A stretch of 40,786 nt of DNA from Porphyromonadaceae bacterium UBA7203. Lineage in GTDB: Bacteria; Bacteroidota; Bacteroidia; Bacteroidales; Muribaculaceae. Numbering within the stretch: position 1 is the stretch's first letter; each line of letters starts with the position of its first letter. The stretch spans positions 1-40,786 of the forward strand of contig DKUN01000002.1 in assembly GCA_002490725.1 (NCBI GenBank), given 5' to 3'. Made by a program: the position numbers and the translations under genes. The notes beneath the pieces are model-generated. The model had not been told where the DNA came from and did not search any database. It saw only the letters and a program-made list of their open reading frames with translations. Below are positions 16,304 through 24,597 of this stretch, in pieces.

Positions 16304-17746
16304 TTACAGCGACTCGAGAAAGCGGATAAGCGCGGCGCGGTCCGACGCGTTCATGCGGGCAAAGAGCTGGCGCGAGGCATAGCCCTCGCCGCCGTGCCAC
16401 ATGATAGCCTCCGTCAGGTTGCGTGCGCGTCCGTCGTGGAGAAAATAAGTGTGGGCGTTGACCTTTTCCTGCAGTCCGATGCCCCAGAGCGGGGTGGTGC
16501 GCCATTCGTTGCCCATGGCGAGGCCCGACGGATAGTTGTCGTTAAGGCCTACGCCCATGATTTCCGAGCCCATGTCGTGAAGCAGAAAGTCGCTGTAGGG
16601 ATGAATGGTCTGATTTCCGAGCCAGGGCAGCTGGGTGCCGTTCAGCAGAGTCGAGCCGCGCGGCCGGGTGTGGAGGGTGGCTACGTGGCAGAGGTGGCAT
16701 CGGGCTTCGTAGAACATCTGTTCGCCGCGCCTGACCTCAGGGTCGCCTACATTGCGCCGGGCCGGCACTCCGAGGCTCTGCATATAGAGGTCGACGTTTT
16801 CCATATCTTCGGTCGAAACGTCGAGGCGGTCATAGAGCAGCCCCATCATGGAGCCCTGGTTGATTTGCACCTGGCCCTCGCAGATTTCCTCGGGATAGCG
16901 CGAGTTGGTGCAGCCCATGTCGCTCGAAAAACCGAGCTCGACGGTGAGGTCGGCGTGCTGCGCCTTGTTGCCCGAGACGCCGAGGCTCGTCACACCGCGC
17001 TCGCTGATGTAGTTGCAGCGGCCTGAAATGCCATATTCCGGATAGTTGCTGCGGGCGGCGAGCGCCTCGATTTCGGTCTGGTCCAGCGCCATCATCTGGC
17101 CCATGCCTACGTGGCGCAGCGGAATGCGCACGGTGCAAATCAGGTCGTCGGGGTTGAACTCGCGGTCATACCAGTCGGTAATGGTGTAGGTCGGGGCTGC
17201 AAGTTCATAGGGGGTGCCGTCGGGGAATGTGAATGACTCATAGCGCCAGTCGACACGCAGTTTGCCCTCGGGCTTCACGCCGTAGATGGCCTGGTCGTGG
17301 AGCACTCGTCCGTATTCGCGAAACTGGGCGCCCGTGCGGCTGGTGATGTAGACAAGCTGGGCCGAAAAACCATAGGGGCCGCTGCCGCCGTCGGACCAGC
17401 CGGCCGGTTTGGTGCGGCCTGCGTTAGAGTGGCAGCTGCCGCATGAAAAGCCGGCATATACGGGGCCGAGTCCGCCGCCATAGCCCGACTCCGACGTGCG
17501 CATGTCGTCATAGAGCTTGTCGCCGCGTATGAAACGGGTGGCATAGCTGCCGCTGACCCAGTCGGCGGGGGAGTCGTAGGCCTTCGAGGAGTTCATGAAT
17601 ATGGTCGACGTGCCGGCCGAGAGCTCATAGCCGTCGGGTATATCCACGTCTGTGACGTCGAGACCTTCGGAGAGGTTGCACGACGTCAGCAGACTCAGTG
17701 GGAAAATCAATAATGCGGTGAGTGATAATGGTCGGTTGTGTATCAT
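16304..17746 (-). CDS. Di-heme oxidoreductase-like lipoprotein (DUF1111 / COG3488)
   Basis: The 480-residue product has a lipoprotein signal (lipobox LLTSC, Cys23) and two c-type heme motifs, CGSCH near residues 102-106 and CHLCH near 350-354, as in the di-heme thiol oxidoreductase/DUF1111 family related to MauG-like peroxidases. Conserved family stretches include ISGRCNYI, HADLTVELGFSSDMG, and a C-terminal RTTPLWGIG...FLHDGRARNLTEAI segment. The ORF reaches further upstream, but the ATG at 17746, four bases after the imelysin stop, gives the signal peptide. Family members often sit beside imelysin genes, in clusters linked to iron acquisition. Here it is probably translated together with the imelysin and acts in the periplasm. 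Confidence 0.9.
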   Translation of the reverse strand: MIHNRPLSLTALLIFPLSLLTSCNLSEGLDVTDVDIPDGYELSAGTSTIFMNSSKAYDSPADWVSGSYATRFIRGDKLYDDMRTSESGYGGGLGPVYAGFSCGSCHSNAGRTKPAGWSDGGSGPYGFSAQLVYITSRTGAQFREYGRVLHDQAIYGVKPEGKLRVDWRYESFTFPDGTPYELAAPTYTITDWYDREFNPDDLICTVRIPLRHVGMGQMMALDQTEIEALAARSNYPEYGISGRCNYISERGVTSLGVSGNKAQHADLTVELGFSSDMGCTNSRYPEEICEGQVQINQGSMMGLLYDRLDVSTEDMENVDLYMQSLGVPARRNVGDPEVRRGEQMFYEARCHLCHVATLHTRPRGSTLLNGTQLPWLGNQTIHPYSDFLLHDMGSEIMGVGLNDNYPSGLAMGNEWRTTPLWGIGLQEKVNAHTYFLHDGRARNLTEAIMWHGGEGYASRQLFARMNASDRAALIRFLESL

Positions 17747-17750
17747 CTGA

Positions 17751-18896
17751 TTAGAGGTGATCAACGGTTCGTGGTGCGCCATCCTTGAACAGCAGGAACT
17801 CCAGAGTGTGGAATCCGCGCACGTTTTGTGAAGCCTCGGTGACGAGTCCGCCTTCGGTGATGTCGAGGTCCGAGAGGTCACCGCTGGTCAGATGGTTGGC
17901 GATTGCTGTCTGGTCGAGGGGCCAGCTGTCCATGTTGGGGTCGAGGCCGAGGGCGTCGACAGGGCCGAAGAGGAAGGCCTCGCTCTGTTCCCAGGGCACT
18001 CGGGCGGCAAACCAGGCCTCGGCGGCGGCTGCGAACGTGGCGTCGGAGGGGTTGAGCGCCATGTCGCTGACAGCATTGCGCAGGGCTGTGGTCTCGGCTG
18101 CGAGAGAGCGATAGGTCGGCAGCACTACGGCGTCGACATAGTTCTCGACAATTGCCTGTTTTTCGGCTTCGTGGCCCTGAAGGGAGGCAAAGAAACCTTT
18201 GAGCGATTCAAGGGTCTGCTCGAGGTTGGCGCAGGCTGTCATGGCCGTGGCGGTTTCGGTGCTGTTGATGTTGTTGCGGAACGGAGCGGGAATAGCCATG
18301 ATTGCGGTCTGAGCCAGTGCTATTCTTTCCTTGACCGAGCGGTCGAGGTCTGAATCGATTGATGCCACCAGATTCGACATTGATGCCGTGGCGATTTGGC
18401 CGTCGAGCGAGCCGTAGTAGCTGTTGCGAATTGATATGATGTTGTTGGCATAGTCTTCGCGCGAGTGCCAGCTGAACCATGATTCAACGGCATAGAGAGC
18501 CTGCTGAGGGTGGCCCTGGAGCAACAGTTCGAGCGGATCGCCGATTTTGGCAGTGCCGACCTCGTTGGCAATATCCGAGCAGCCGTCAATAATCTGCTCG
18601 ATGCAGTTGTCGGAGCTCGAGTATGCGCCTGAAGTGTGCTGCTTGAAAATTTCGGCAAACGGGCGGCCGCCTTCATATGACTGCTCCCACGATTTGAGCA
18701 GGTTGTCGGCGTCTTTTTCGAGCAGAACGGCAACCTGCGATGCATAGCGGGTCCAGTTGTGCAGGTTGTCGGCTGTGATTTCTATAGCGCCGCCGTCGAA
18801 TTTGATATCGATTTCCGGTTCGTCGTTTTTGTCGCTGCACGCAGTCATGGCAACTGCCATGGCGGCCGCAAGCATAAGTTTAGATGAGTTGTTCAT
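17751..18896 (-). CDS. Imelysin-family (peptidase M75-like) lipoprotein
   Basis: The 381-residue lipoprotein has lipobox AMTAC (Cys20) and is largely helical. The C-terminal GFHTLEFLLF motif (about 361-370) is the GxHxxE signature of imelysin/M75 proteins such as IrpA and EfeO. In those proteins the His and Glu contribute to a putative metal site. The family is tied to iron uptake, although peptidase activity is doubtful in many members. It is second in a seven-gene operon and its stop codon is four bases from the di-heme oxidoreductase start, a pairing seen repeatedly in bacteria. Function in iron or heme handling is therefore inferred from family and context. Confidence 0.9.
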   Translation of the reverse strand: MNNSSKLMLAAAMAVAMTACSDKNDEPEIDIKFDGGAIEITADNLHNWTRYASQVAVLLEKDADNLLKSWEQSYEGGRPFAEIFKQHTSGAYSSSDNCIEQIIDGCSDIANEVGTAKIGDPLELLLQGHPQQALYAVESWFSWHSREDYANNIISIRNSYYGSLDGQIATASMSNLVASIDSDLDRSVKERIALAQTAIMAIPAPFRNNINSTETATAMTACANLEQTLESLKGFFASLQGHEAEKQAIVENYVDAVVLPTYRSLAAETTALRNAVSDMALNPSDATFAAAAEAWFAARVPWEQSEAFLFGPVDALGLDPNMDSWPLDQTAIANHLTSGDLSDLDITEGGLVTEASQNVRGFHTLEFLLFKDGAPRTVDHL

Positions 18897-18955
18897 AAAT
18901 ATTTAATGGGAATGGGTTAAGTTTTTTTGATGGGATGGGAGGGGGAGTGTGCCGG

Positions 18956-20245
18956 TTACTTGCGAATGAACCAGCCGATGTAGGCCACGCCTATCGAAAT
19001 GTCGCTCTCGGAGTTGAAGCGACCTGAGCCAAACACGTTCTGCGTGCCCACGGCGCGGTGGCTATAGTCGGCTTTGACAACGAGGTTGGGCAGTGCATAC
19101 CAGTTGATGCCGGCACTCCATTTGCTGACTTCGAGCCGGGAGTCGGCAGCGTAGCCCGACGCAACTTTATATTGGGGGTTGAAATATTCATAACGTACAA
19201 ATGGGTAAATAACAGGTACGTTATCAACACCCGTCAGCGAACGCAGGTTCACTCCGATTTCGGCGCCATAGGTCATCACTGTCGAGCCCACGGGGGTCAG
19301 GCGCGAGTAGGGCGAGGCGTTGGGCAGGCGCACGTTGCGGCGGTTGACGGCGTCGCTGTTGCCCACATGGCCGAGCAGGAAAGAGGCACGCGCGGTCAGC
19401 AGACGGTTGCGATAACTTGCGTCAACCCCGAGAATCGACACCGGAATGCGCCCCAGGCCGGCATATTGCTGCTCCTTGTCGGCATTGGCTCCGGCGTCGC
19501 GGCAGTAATAGCCCGACACTCCGGCCCGCAGGCCGCGCACCCCGTTGTAGTCAAAGCGCAGCGAGTAGCCCGGCGAGGTGAAATTGTCGGTTTCGAACAG
19601 GCCCTGGCGTCCGGGAGCCACCCAGGTGCTGCGCTCGAATCCGTTGGCATTGAGGCCTGCGGTTACCATGGCCTGATAGTTTACCGGGCCTAAGGAGCCG
19701 AAGAGCTCGAGACCGGTGGCATGCCATGTCGATGGGAGCAGCGAGGTTTCGCCCTCGGGGCGCGACGTGCCGAAGAAGTTGATTGGCTCGTGGTGGGCGT
19801 TGACCATGCCTACGGGCAGAATCAGGTGGCCGGCGCGCACGTTTATCTGCGGAATAATCAGACGGGTAACGTGAAATTGCTCAAGGGCGACTTCGCCTCC
19901 CTTTTCGATTTCTGTTTCATATTCGCCGTTTTCGGAGTTCTCGAGTTCGACGGCGGTGCCTGTGCCGCCACCTTCGAATTCGATTTCAACGCCGACAATC
20001 CATTTTTGAGTCAGTTTGGCGTCGAAGGCAAGCACTGCGCGCGGAATGGCAATAGTGGCGCGGCGGGTGCGGCCCGAGCCGTTTACTTGAAATCGGTTGA
20101 TGTCATAATTCTTGAATGACGCCAGCATTTCGCCATAACCGCCGAACCTGAACCGGGAAAATCCGGCAGTGTCGGCGGCTTCCTGCGCGGCGGCAGGTAG
20201 GGCGAGTGCGGCCACGCTTATCAGCAATGATTTTAGCGGGTGCAT
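18956..20245 (-). CDS. Outer-membrane porin-like protein, first gene of heme/iron operon
   Basis: The 429-residue product has a signal peptide (MHPLKSLLISVAALALPAAAQ) and a beta-barrel-like sequence with many alternating aromatic and polar strands. It begins FRFGGYGEMLASF and ends GVAYIGWFIRK. It resembles bacterial porins of the phosphate-selective type without identifying a substrate. The frame extends upstream to 20353, past the -7 box at 20291-20298, so the real start is the ATG at 20245, giving a 46-base leader. As first gene under the only promoter I see in the cluster, it probably forms the outer-membrane entry of the system. It is not obviously a recent duplicate of the porin at 15033. 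Confidence 0.83.
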   Translation of the reverse strand: MHPLKSLLISVAALALPAAAQEAADTAGFSRFRFGGYGEMLASFKNYDINRFQVNGSGRTRRATIAIPRAVLAFDAKLTQKWIVGVEIEFEGGGTGTAVELENSENGEYETEIEKGGEVALEQFHVTRLIIPQINVRAGHLILPVGMVNAHHEPINFFGTSRPEGETSLLPSTWHATGLELFGSLGPVNYQAMVTAGLNANGFERSTWVAPGRQGLFETDNFTSPGYSLRFDYNGVRGLRAGVSGYYCRDAGANADKEQQYAGLGRIPVSILGVDASYRNRLLTARASFLLGHVGNSDAVNRRNVRLPNASPYSRLTPVGSTVMTYGAEIGVNLRSLTGVDNVPVIYPFVRYEYFNPQYKVASGYAADSRLEVSKWSAGINWYALPNLVVKADYSHRAVGTQNVFGSGRFNSESDISIGVAYIGWFIRK

Positions 20246-20290
20246 AATGCGAAACAATTTATAATTCCAAAAAACTTTTTTTAACCGCTG

Positions 20291-20321
20291 CAAAGTTACG
20301 GCGACATTTCCTGCTCCGAAA
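20291..20321 (-). promoter_or_regulatory. Promoter of the seven-gene heme/iron operon
   Basis: On the minus strand a TTTC (-33-like, 20321-20318) is followed after 19 bases by TAACTTTG (-7 box, 20298-20291), close to the Bacteroidetes consensus. Transcription should start near 20286. Confidence 0.65.
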
Positions 20322-20332
20322 TACTCAAAAAA

Positions 20333-20348
20333 TGGTAAACTTTTACCA
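20333..20348. promoter_or_regulatory. Possible operator palindrome TGGTAAA-CT-TTTACCA
   Basis: Seven-base inverted arms separated by CT lie in the divergent spacer between the heme/iron operon and tamL. They sit about 50 bases upstream of the operon's predicted start, a usual position for an activator site. The binding protein is unknown. Confidence 0.35.
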
Positions 20349-20351
20349 CCC

Positions 20352-20369
20352 ATACCTGCCTGAAGGTAT
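20352..20369. promoter_or_regulatory. Possible operator ATACCT-N6-AGGTAT
   Basis: A perfect six-base inverted repeat with a six-base spacer ends exactly at the TTTG (20369-20372) that may serve as the -33 box of tamL. Occupation of this site would interfere with that promoter. Chance occurrence is possible. Confidence 0.3.
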
Positions 20370-20397
20370 TTGTGTGCGGTAATTCGCCATAATTTCG

Positions 20398-20405
20398 TAA
20401 CTTTG
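20398..20405 (+). promoter_or_regulatory. -7 box of tamL promoter
   Basis: TAACTTTG matches the consensus, with TTTG at 20369-20372 about 25 bases upstream. The predicted transcript start near 20410 coincides with the GTG that opens the longest frame, so translation more likely begins at 20434. Confidence 0.6.
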
Positions 20406-20433
20406 CAGAGTGAAAGATTGCTTCAGGCAGAAA

Positions 20434-22734
20434 ATGAGGCGGGTCGGCGTCAGAATGTTGATGGCGTCGGCCGCGCTGTTGACGCTTGGCGGCTGCTCGA
20501 CCACGCGCCATGTGCCGTCGGGGAGCATGCTGCTCGACCACTCGCGCATTGAAATCGAGGGCGAGTCGGAGGTGCGCCCGTCGGAGCTCGTCAACTATCT
20601 GCGCCAGAAGCCTAACGCCCGCACCCTCGGCGTAGTGCCGATGAGGCTTCACACCTATAGCCTCAGCGGGCGCGACTCCACGCGCTGGTATAACCGATGG
20701 CTGCGCCGCATCGGCGAGCCTCCGGTCATCTACTCCCGGCGGCTCACCGACGCCTCGGCCCGCCAGCTGGCTCAGGCGCTCGTTAATCGCGGATATATGC
20801 GCTCGTCGGTCGAGGTCGACACGATCAGCCATGGCGGCAACCGCAAAATCGACGTGACATATCGCATAAAGCCCGGCACGGCTCATAAAATCGCGTCGGT
20901 GACAACGGTGTGCGAGGATCCAGCTCTGGCCCGCTGCATCGAGAGTGAATGGGCCGAAACGCTGCTGCGCCCCGGCATGAACCTCGACATGACGCTGCTC
21001 GACGCCGAGCGCACGCGCATAACCAACAGCCTGTCGCAGATGGGCTATTATGCCTTTGCAAAAGATAAAATCTCATTTACCGCCGACACGGTCGAGGGCA
21101 ACCTCAACGTGGCCCTGACGCTCAATGTCGGCGGCAAGCAGCACCATCGCTACACGGTGCGCCGCGTTATTTTCAATCCGGACTATGACCCGGCAATCAC
21201 GCCCGAAGAGGCTGCGCTGCTCGACACGGTGGCCTATCGCGACATCTACATTGTCAGCAACCCTGACGGGAGCTCGGGCTACATTTCGCCCAAAGTGCTC
21301 GCCGACAATAACCGGATAACCCCGGGGGCACCTTATAATTCGGCCGAGTTCAACCGCACTTATGAGGCCATGGGCCGACTCGGCATCGTGCGCTCGACCT
21401 CCATATCGCTTCAGCCTGCCGGACCATATGAACTCGACGCCATTGTGAGGCTTACGCGCAATCAGCTCCAGGGCGTCAGCGTGGAGCTGGAGGGCACCAA
21501 CTCCGAGGGCGACCTCGGCGCGGGTGTCGGCGTGACCTATCAGCACCGCGACCTGTTCAAGGGCTCCGAAACCCTGACCCTTAAGGCGCGCGCGAGCTAC
21601 GAGAGCCTGTCTGGCAACCTCGAAGGGCTGATCAATAACCACTACACGGAGGCGTCGGCCGAAGTGGCCCTGACGCTGCCAAAATTCTGCGCCCCCTTTC
21701 TGAGCCGTAACTACAAGCGCAAAATGCTTGCCTCGACCGAATTTTCGATTAACGGCAACTATCAGGAGCGGCCGGAATACACACGCGTCATTGCCGGCGC
21801 GGCATGGCGCTACAAGTGGAACAACCGCCGCAACAATAACCGCCGCATTTTTGATCTGGTCGACATCAGCTACGTGTTCCTGCCCCGCTCGACTATCAAC
21901 TTTCTCGATGAGGTGGCCGGCGGCAATCCGCTGCTGCGCTATAGCTACGAAAACCACTTCATCATGCGCTCGGGCTATTCGGCATTCCTGACCAACAAGC
22001 GCGTTTCGGCCCCGGTGCCGGGCGTGAATGCGAGTCCGGCCCAGAGGTTTATCTGGACGTTTCGCGGCTCGGCCGAAATTGCCGGCAACCTGCTCTATGC
22101 CATTTCAAACGCCATTGGCCAGCACACGAGCGACGGCGCCTACAAGGTGTTCGGCACGCAGTATGCCCAGTATGCCAAAGCCGAGGCCGACTATATGATA
22201 TCGCGTCGCTTCTCGAGCCGCGCGTCGCTCGCCTTCAGGGTGGGTGCGGGCGTGGCCGTGCCCTACGGAAACTCATCGATGGTGCCGTTTGAAAAGCGCT
22301 TCTACTCCGGCGGCGCCAACAGCGTCAGAGGCTGGGGCGTGCGCACTCTCGGCCCCGGCCGCTACGACGCGCGCAACACGGTCAGCAACTTCATCAACCA
22401 GTGTGGCGACATTCGTTTCGACCTCAACCTCGAGGCGCGCTTCAAACTCTTCTGGGTTCTGGAGGGCGCGGCGTTTATTGACGGCGGCAATGTCTGGACC
22501 ATACGCAACTACGAAAACCAGCCCGGCGGCCTGTTTCGTTTCAACTCGTTCTATAAAGAGATTGCCTGGGCCTACGGCCTGGGCCTGCGCCTCGATTTTA
22601 CCTATTTCCTGATTCGCCTCGACCTGGGCATGAAGGCCTACAATCCGGCCATGAACCAGGAGCCATGGCCGTTGATTCATCCCGACTGGCATCGCGACGC
22701 CACCTTCCACTTCTCGGTCGGCTACCCGTTCTGA
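20434..22734 (+). CDS. tamL: TamL-like BamA/TamA-superfamily outer-membrane lipoprotein
   Basis: The 766-residue protein carries a lipoprotein signal (lipobox TLGGC, Cys21 from this start), POTRA-like repeats in the N-terminal half, and a C-terminal Omp85 barrel. The barrel includes the family motif FYSGGANSVRGWGVRTLGPG and ends VGYPF with a terminal Phe. This arrangement, an acylated TamA, is TamL of Bacteroidetes, predicted to help insert or transport proteins or lipids at the outer membrane. The start was set by the -7 box at 20398-20405; the GTG at 20410 would be at the mRNA end. No tamB gene lies next to it in this window, which is unusual because tam genes are often paired. A histidine kinase follows after 66 bases. 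Confidence 0.85.
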   Translation: MRRVGVRMLMASAALLTLGGCSTTRHVPSGSMLLDHSRIEIEGESEVRPSELVNYLRQKPNARTLGVVPMRLHTYSLSGRDSTRWYNRWLRRIGEPPVIYSRRLTDASARQLAQALVNRGYMRSSVEVDTISHGGNRKIDVTYRIKPGTAHKIASVTTVCEDPALARCIESEWAETLLRPGMNLDMTLLDAERTRITNSLSQMGYYAFAKDKISFTADTVEGNLNVALTLNVGGKQHHRYTVRRVIFNPDYDPAITPEEAALLDTVAYRDIYIVSNPDGSSGYISPKVLADNNRITPGAPYNSAEFNRTYEAMGRLGIVRSTSISLQPAGPYELDAIVRLTRNQLQGVSVELEGTNSEGDLGAGVGVTYQHRDLFKGSETLTLKARASYESLSGNLEGLINNHYTEASAEVALTLPKFCAPFLSRNYKRKMLASTEFSINGNYQERPEYTRVIAGAAWRYKWNNRRNNNRRIFDLVDISYVFLPRSTINFLDEVAGGNPLLRYSYENHFIMRSGYSAFLTNKRVSAPVPGVNASPAQRFIWTFRGSAEIAGNLLYAISNAIGQHTSDGAYKVFGTQYAQYAKAEADYMISRRFSSRASLAFRVGAGVAVPYGNSSMVPFEKRFYSGGANSVRGWGVRTLGPGRYDARNTVSNFINQCGDIRFDLNLEARFKLFWVLEGAAFIDGGNVWTIRNYENQPGGLFRFNSFYKEIAWAYGLGLRLDFTYFLIRLDLGMKAYNPAMNQEPWPLIHPDWHRDATFHFSVGYPF

Positions 22735-22800
22735 CCGTCCGCCGACGCAACCTTAGAGCGGAGTCAGTTGTTAATGTTTTATTCACAATGATTCCGCATT

Positions 22801-24234
22801 ATGTATAAACGCAAATATATCATGAGGCTCCACTGGCGGCTGTTTATTCCGCTCGTAGGGCTGCTATGGCTCATCATAGGTATTTCGATTTTCTATTTCG
22901 TGGCCCACGAGAAGCAGCGCCAGAAAGAAAACCTCGAAAACCGCCTGCTCAACGTAAACAACACTGTGATCGATGCCTATGAGCGCGGCGTCGACATGCA
23001 GAAAACCGTCGATTTCATCAGGCTGTTTACCGACAAGACCACGCTGGCCCCGCTGCGCATCACAGTCTACGACAGCCGGGGCAACATGATTGCCGACAAC
23101 TCTGCCGAGACCATCAGGCTCTACGACAGCGACGGCAACCCCGACAGCCGCCTGCTGCGGCTCATTGACGGCAACGGCCGGGCTACTATTCAGGATATGG
23201 TGGTCAACCACGACAAGAGCATGATCAGCTCCAAAATGAGCAAAGACGGCCGCATATACTCATTCGCCGCACTGCCCTACGAGGGCGAAGTGCTTGACTT
23301 CCTGAGCATAGACCCGATGGTGTGGCTCATGGTCATAGCCCTCGGCATACTATCGTCGACAACGGCATTCATAGGCGTCAGGGCCATATGCAACAACGTG
23401 TATGCGCTGCGCGACTATGCCCGGGCCATAGCCTCCGACAAGCTGCCCGACAAAATCGATTCGCTGCGCTTTTCGAAAGACGAGCTCGGCGAAGTGTCGC
23501 GCAACCTGCTGACCATCTACCTCGACAAAATCCGCGCCGAGCAAGAAAAAATGCGCCATGAGCACCAGCTGGCACTCAACATAAGCCACGAGTTCAACAC
23601 CCCCGTGGGCATCATCAAGGGGTATATAGACACGGTGCTCGACAATCCTGACATGCCCGAAGAACTCAAGCACCGCTTTCTGGTGCGGGCCGGGCAAACC
23701 ACCGACCGGCTCGCCAACCTGGTCAAGGACGTGAGCATGGTCATGCGCCTGCGCGATAACGACGGCGGCAGCCTCGGCGTCGAGCCGCTTAACTTCCATG
23801 ACCTCGTTGAACGCATCGCTGAAGACGTTGACCGCGGCCATATTGCCGACAACATGACCTTTGAATTCAACATTCCCGCCGACTGCATGGTCACGGGCCA
23901 TGAATCGCTGCTGACCAACGCGTTGCTGAACCTCATCTACAACGCCGCGCGTCACTCTCAAGGCTCGCGCATCACCCTCGACTGGCAGGGCATCAAAGAC
24001 GGCCGTCATGAATTCGTGTTTGCCGACGACGGCATCGGCGTTGCCGACGAACACATAGGGCGCATATTCGATCTCTTCTATCGTGTCGACGCGGGCCGTG
24101 CGCGCAAAAACGGCGGCTCGGGCCTCGGACTGACGCTCGTGCGCCGCATCATCGCCTCCATGGGCGGCGACATCACCGCCTCCCGCCGCCCTCCCCACGG
24201 CCTCGCCCTCACCTTCACCCTCCCCCTCGGATAG
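22801..24234 (+). CDS. Membrane sensor histidine kinase without adjacent response regulator
   Basis: The 477-residue protein has two membrane segments (about 13-34 and 173-196) enclosing a roughly 135-residue periplasmic sensor domain. A HAMP-like linker (YALRDYARAIASDKLPDKI) leads to the kinase core. The phosphoacceptor is His263 in SHEFNTPVG, the N box is NLIYNAARHS near 377-386, and ATP-binding boxes are DDGIGV (409-414) and GGSGLGL (438-444). It autophosphorylates and passes phosphate to a response regulator, but no regulator gene lies nearby. A second in-frame ATG at 22822 (MRLHWR) is an equally good start. It lies 66 bases after tamL and may be co-transcribed with it, suggesting envelope sensing. 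The signal is unknown. Confidence 0.88.
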   Translation: MYKRKYIMRLHWRLFIPLVGLLWLIIGISIFYFVAHEKQRQKENLENRLLNVNNTVIDAYERGVDMQKTVDFIRLFTDKTTLAPLRITVYDSRGNMIADNSAETIRLYDSDGNPDSRLLRLIDGNGRATIQDMVVNHDKSMISSKMSKDGRIYSFAALPYEGEVLDFLSIDPMVWLMVIALGILSSTTAFIGVRAICNNVYALRDYARAIASDKLPDKIDSLRFSKDELGEVSRNLLTIYLDKIRAEQEKMRHEHQLALNISHEFNTPVGIIKGYIDTVLDNPDMPEELKHRFLVRAGQTTDRLANLVKDVSMVMRLRDNDGGSLGVEPLNFHDLVERIAEDVDRGHIADNMTFEFNIPADCMVTGHESLLTNALLNLIYNAARHSQGSRITLDWQGIKDGRHEFVFADDGIGVADEHIGRIFDLFYRVDAGRARKNGGSGLGLTLVRRIIASMGGDITASRRPPHGLALTFTLPLG

Positions 24235-24255
24235 CGGCCATAGTTTTTACTGCAT

Positions 24256-24287
24256 TTTGTCGTTTCACGAAAAAAAGTGTAACTTTG
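24256..24287 (+). promoter_or_regulatory. Near-perfect promoter of the structured RNA
   Basis: TTTG (24256-24259), a 20-base spacer and TAACTTTG (24280-24287) form the best -33/-7 pair in the window. The predicted start is near 24293, with no protein-coding frame directly downstream, as expected for a strongly expressed RNA gene. Confidence 0.8.
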
Positions 24288-24292
24288 CCGCC

Positions 24293-24536
24293 ATAAAGGC
24301 TTCGGCCGGACATATTGTTGAAAGCGTTTTTGCTTTAGCCTTCACCACGAAATCGCCAATTTCTTATATCCTGAGGGTCAAAGCAGTCACAAAACGCTCA
24401 TGCTTGTCGTTTATCCACTCCCCGACAAGGGGGTTTCGATATCCGATAAGGCGTGGGAGTGGACTGTTTATTTCAGGATAGGCGTTTGGCGATGCCCGTG
24501 GTGAGATAGACTGAACATCGTTCCACGCTTTTTTGT
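24293..24536 (+). ncRNA. ssrS: Probable 6S RNA
   Basis: This gene-free 240-base stretch follows a strong promoter and folds as one long imperfect hairpin. Helices from outside in are: 24341-24349 with 24497-24505, 24353-24359 with 24486-24492, 24367-24374 with 24473-24480, and, beyond a large asymmetric bubble (24375-24413 opposite 24464-24472), 24414-24422 with 24455-24463. AAAGCGT near 24321 can pair with ACGCTTT near 24525 as a closing stem ending in a T-run. A long rod with a central bubble is the hallmark of 6S RNA, which mimics an open promoter and sequesters RNA polymerase holoenzyme. Bacteroidales 6S RNAs are diverged in sequence, so the call rests on structure and promoter. The exact ends are approximate. 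Confidence 0.72.
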
Positions 24537-24550
24537 AAATGTATTCTTCT

Positions 24551-24577
24551 ATGGCCGTGATGGAGCGGGACGGCCGT
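24551..24577 (+). terminator. Weak hairpin after the 6S-like RNA
   Basis: ATGGCCGT (24551-24558) pairs with ACGGCCGT (24570-24577) with one wobble, followed by TTA. It may be a terminator or processing structure between the RNA gene and the small HTH gene. Support is limited. Confidence 0.3.
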
Positions 24578-24597
24578 TTAACCCGTCATCGGTCAGA

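Noticed and set aside
16245..16505. Upstream extension of the second porin frame
   Set aside because: The extra 87 codons overlap the di-heme oxidoreductase gene and precede a clear signal peptide that starts at 16244.
17747..17881. Upstream extension of the di-heme oxidoreductase frame
   Set aside because: It overlaps the imelysin coding end; the ATG at 17746 immediately precedes the lipoprotein signal.
24257..24481. 74-codon frame covering the 6S-like RNA
   Set aside because: It would start inside the promoter, its composition is not protein-like, and the region is better explained by long-range RNA pairing.
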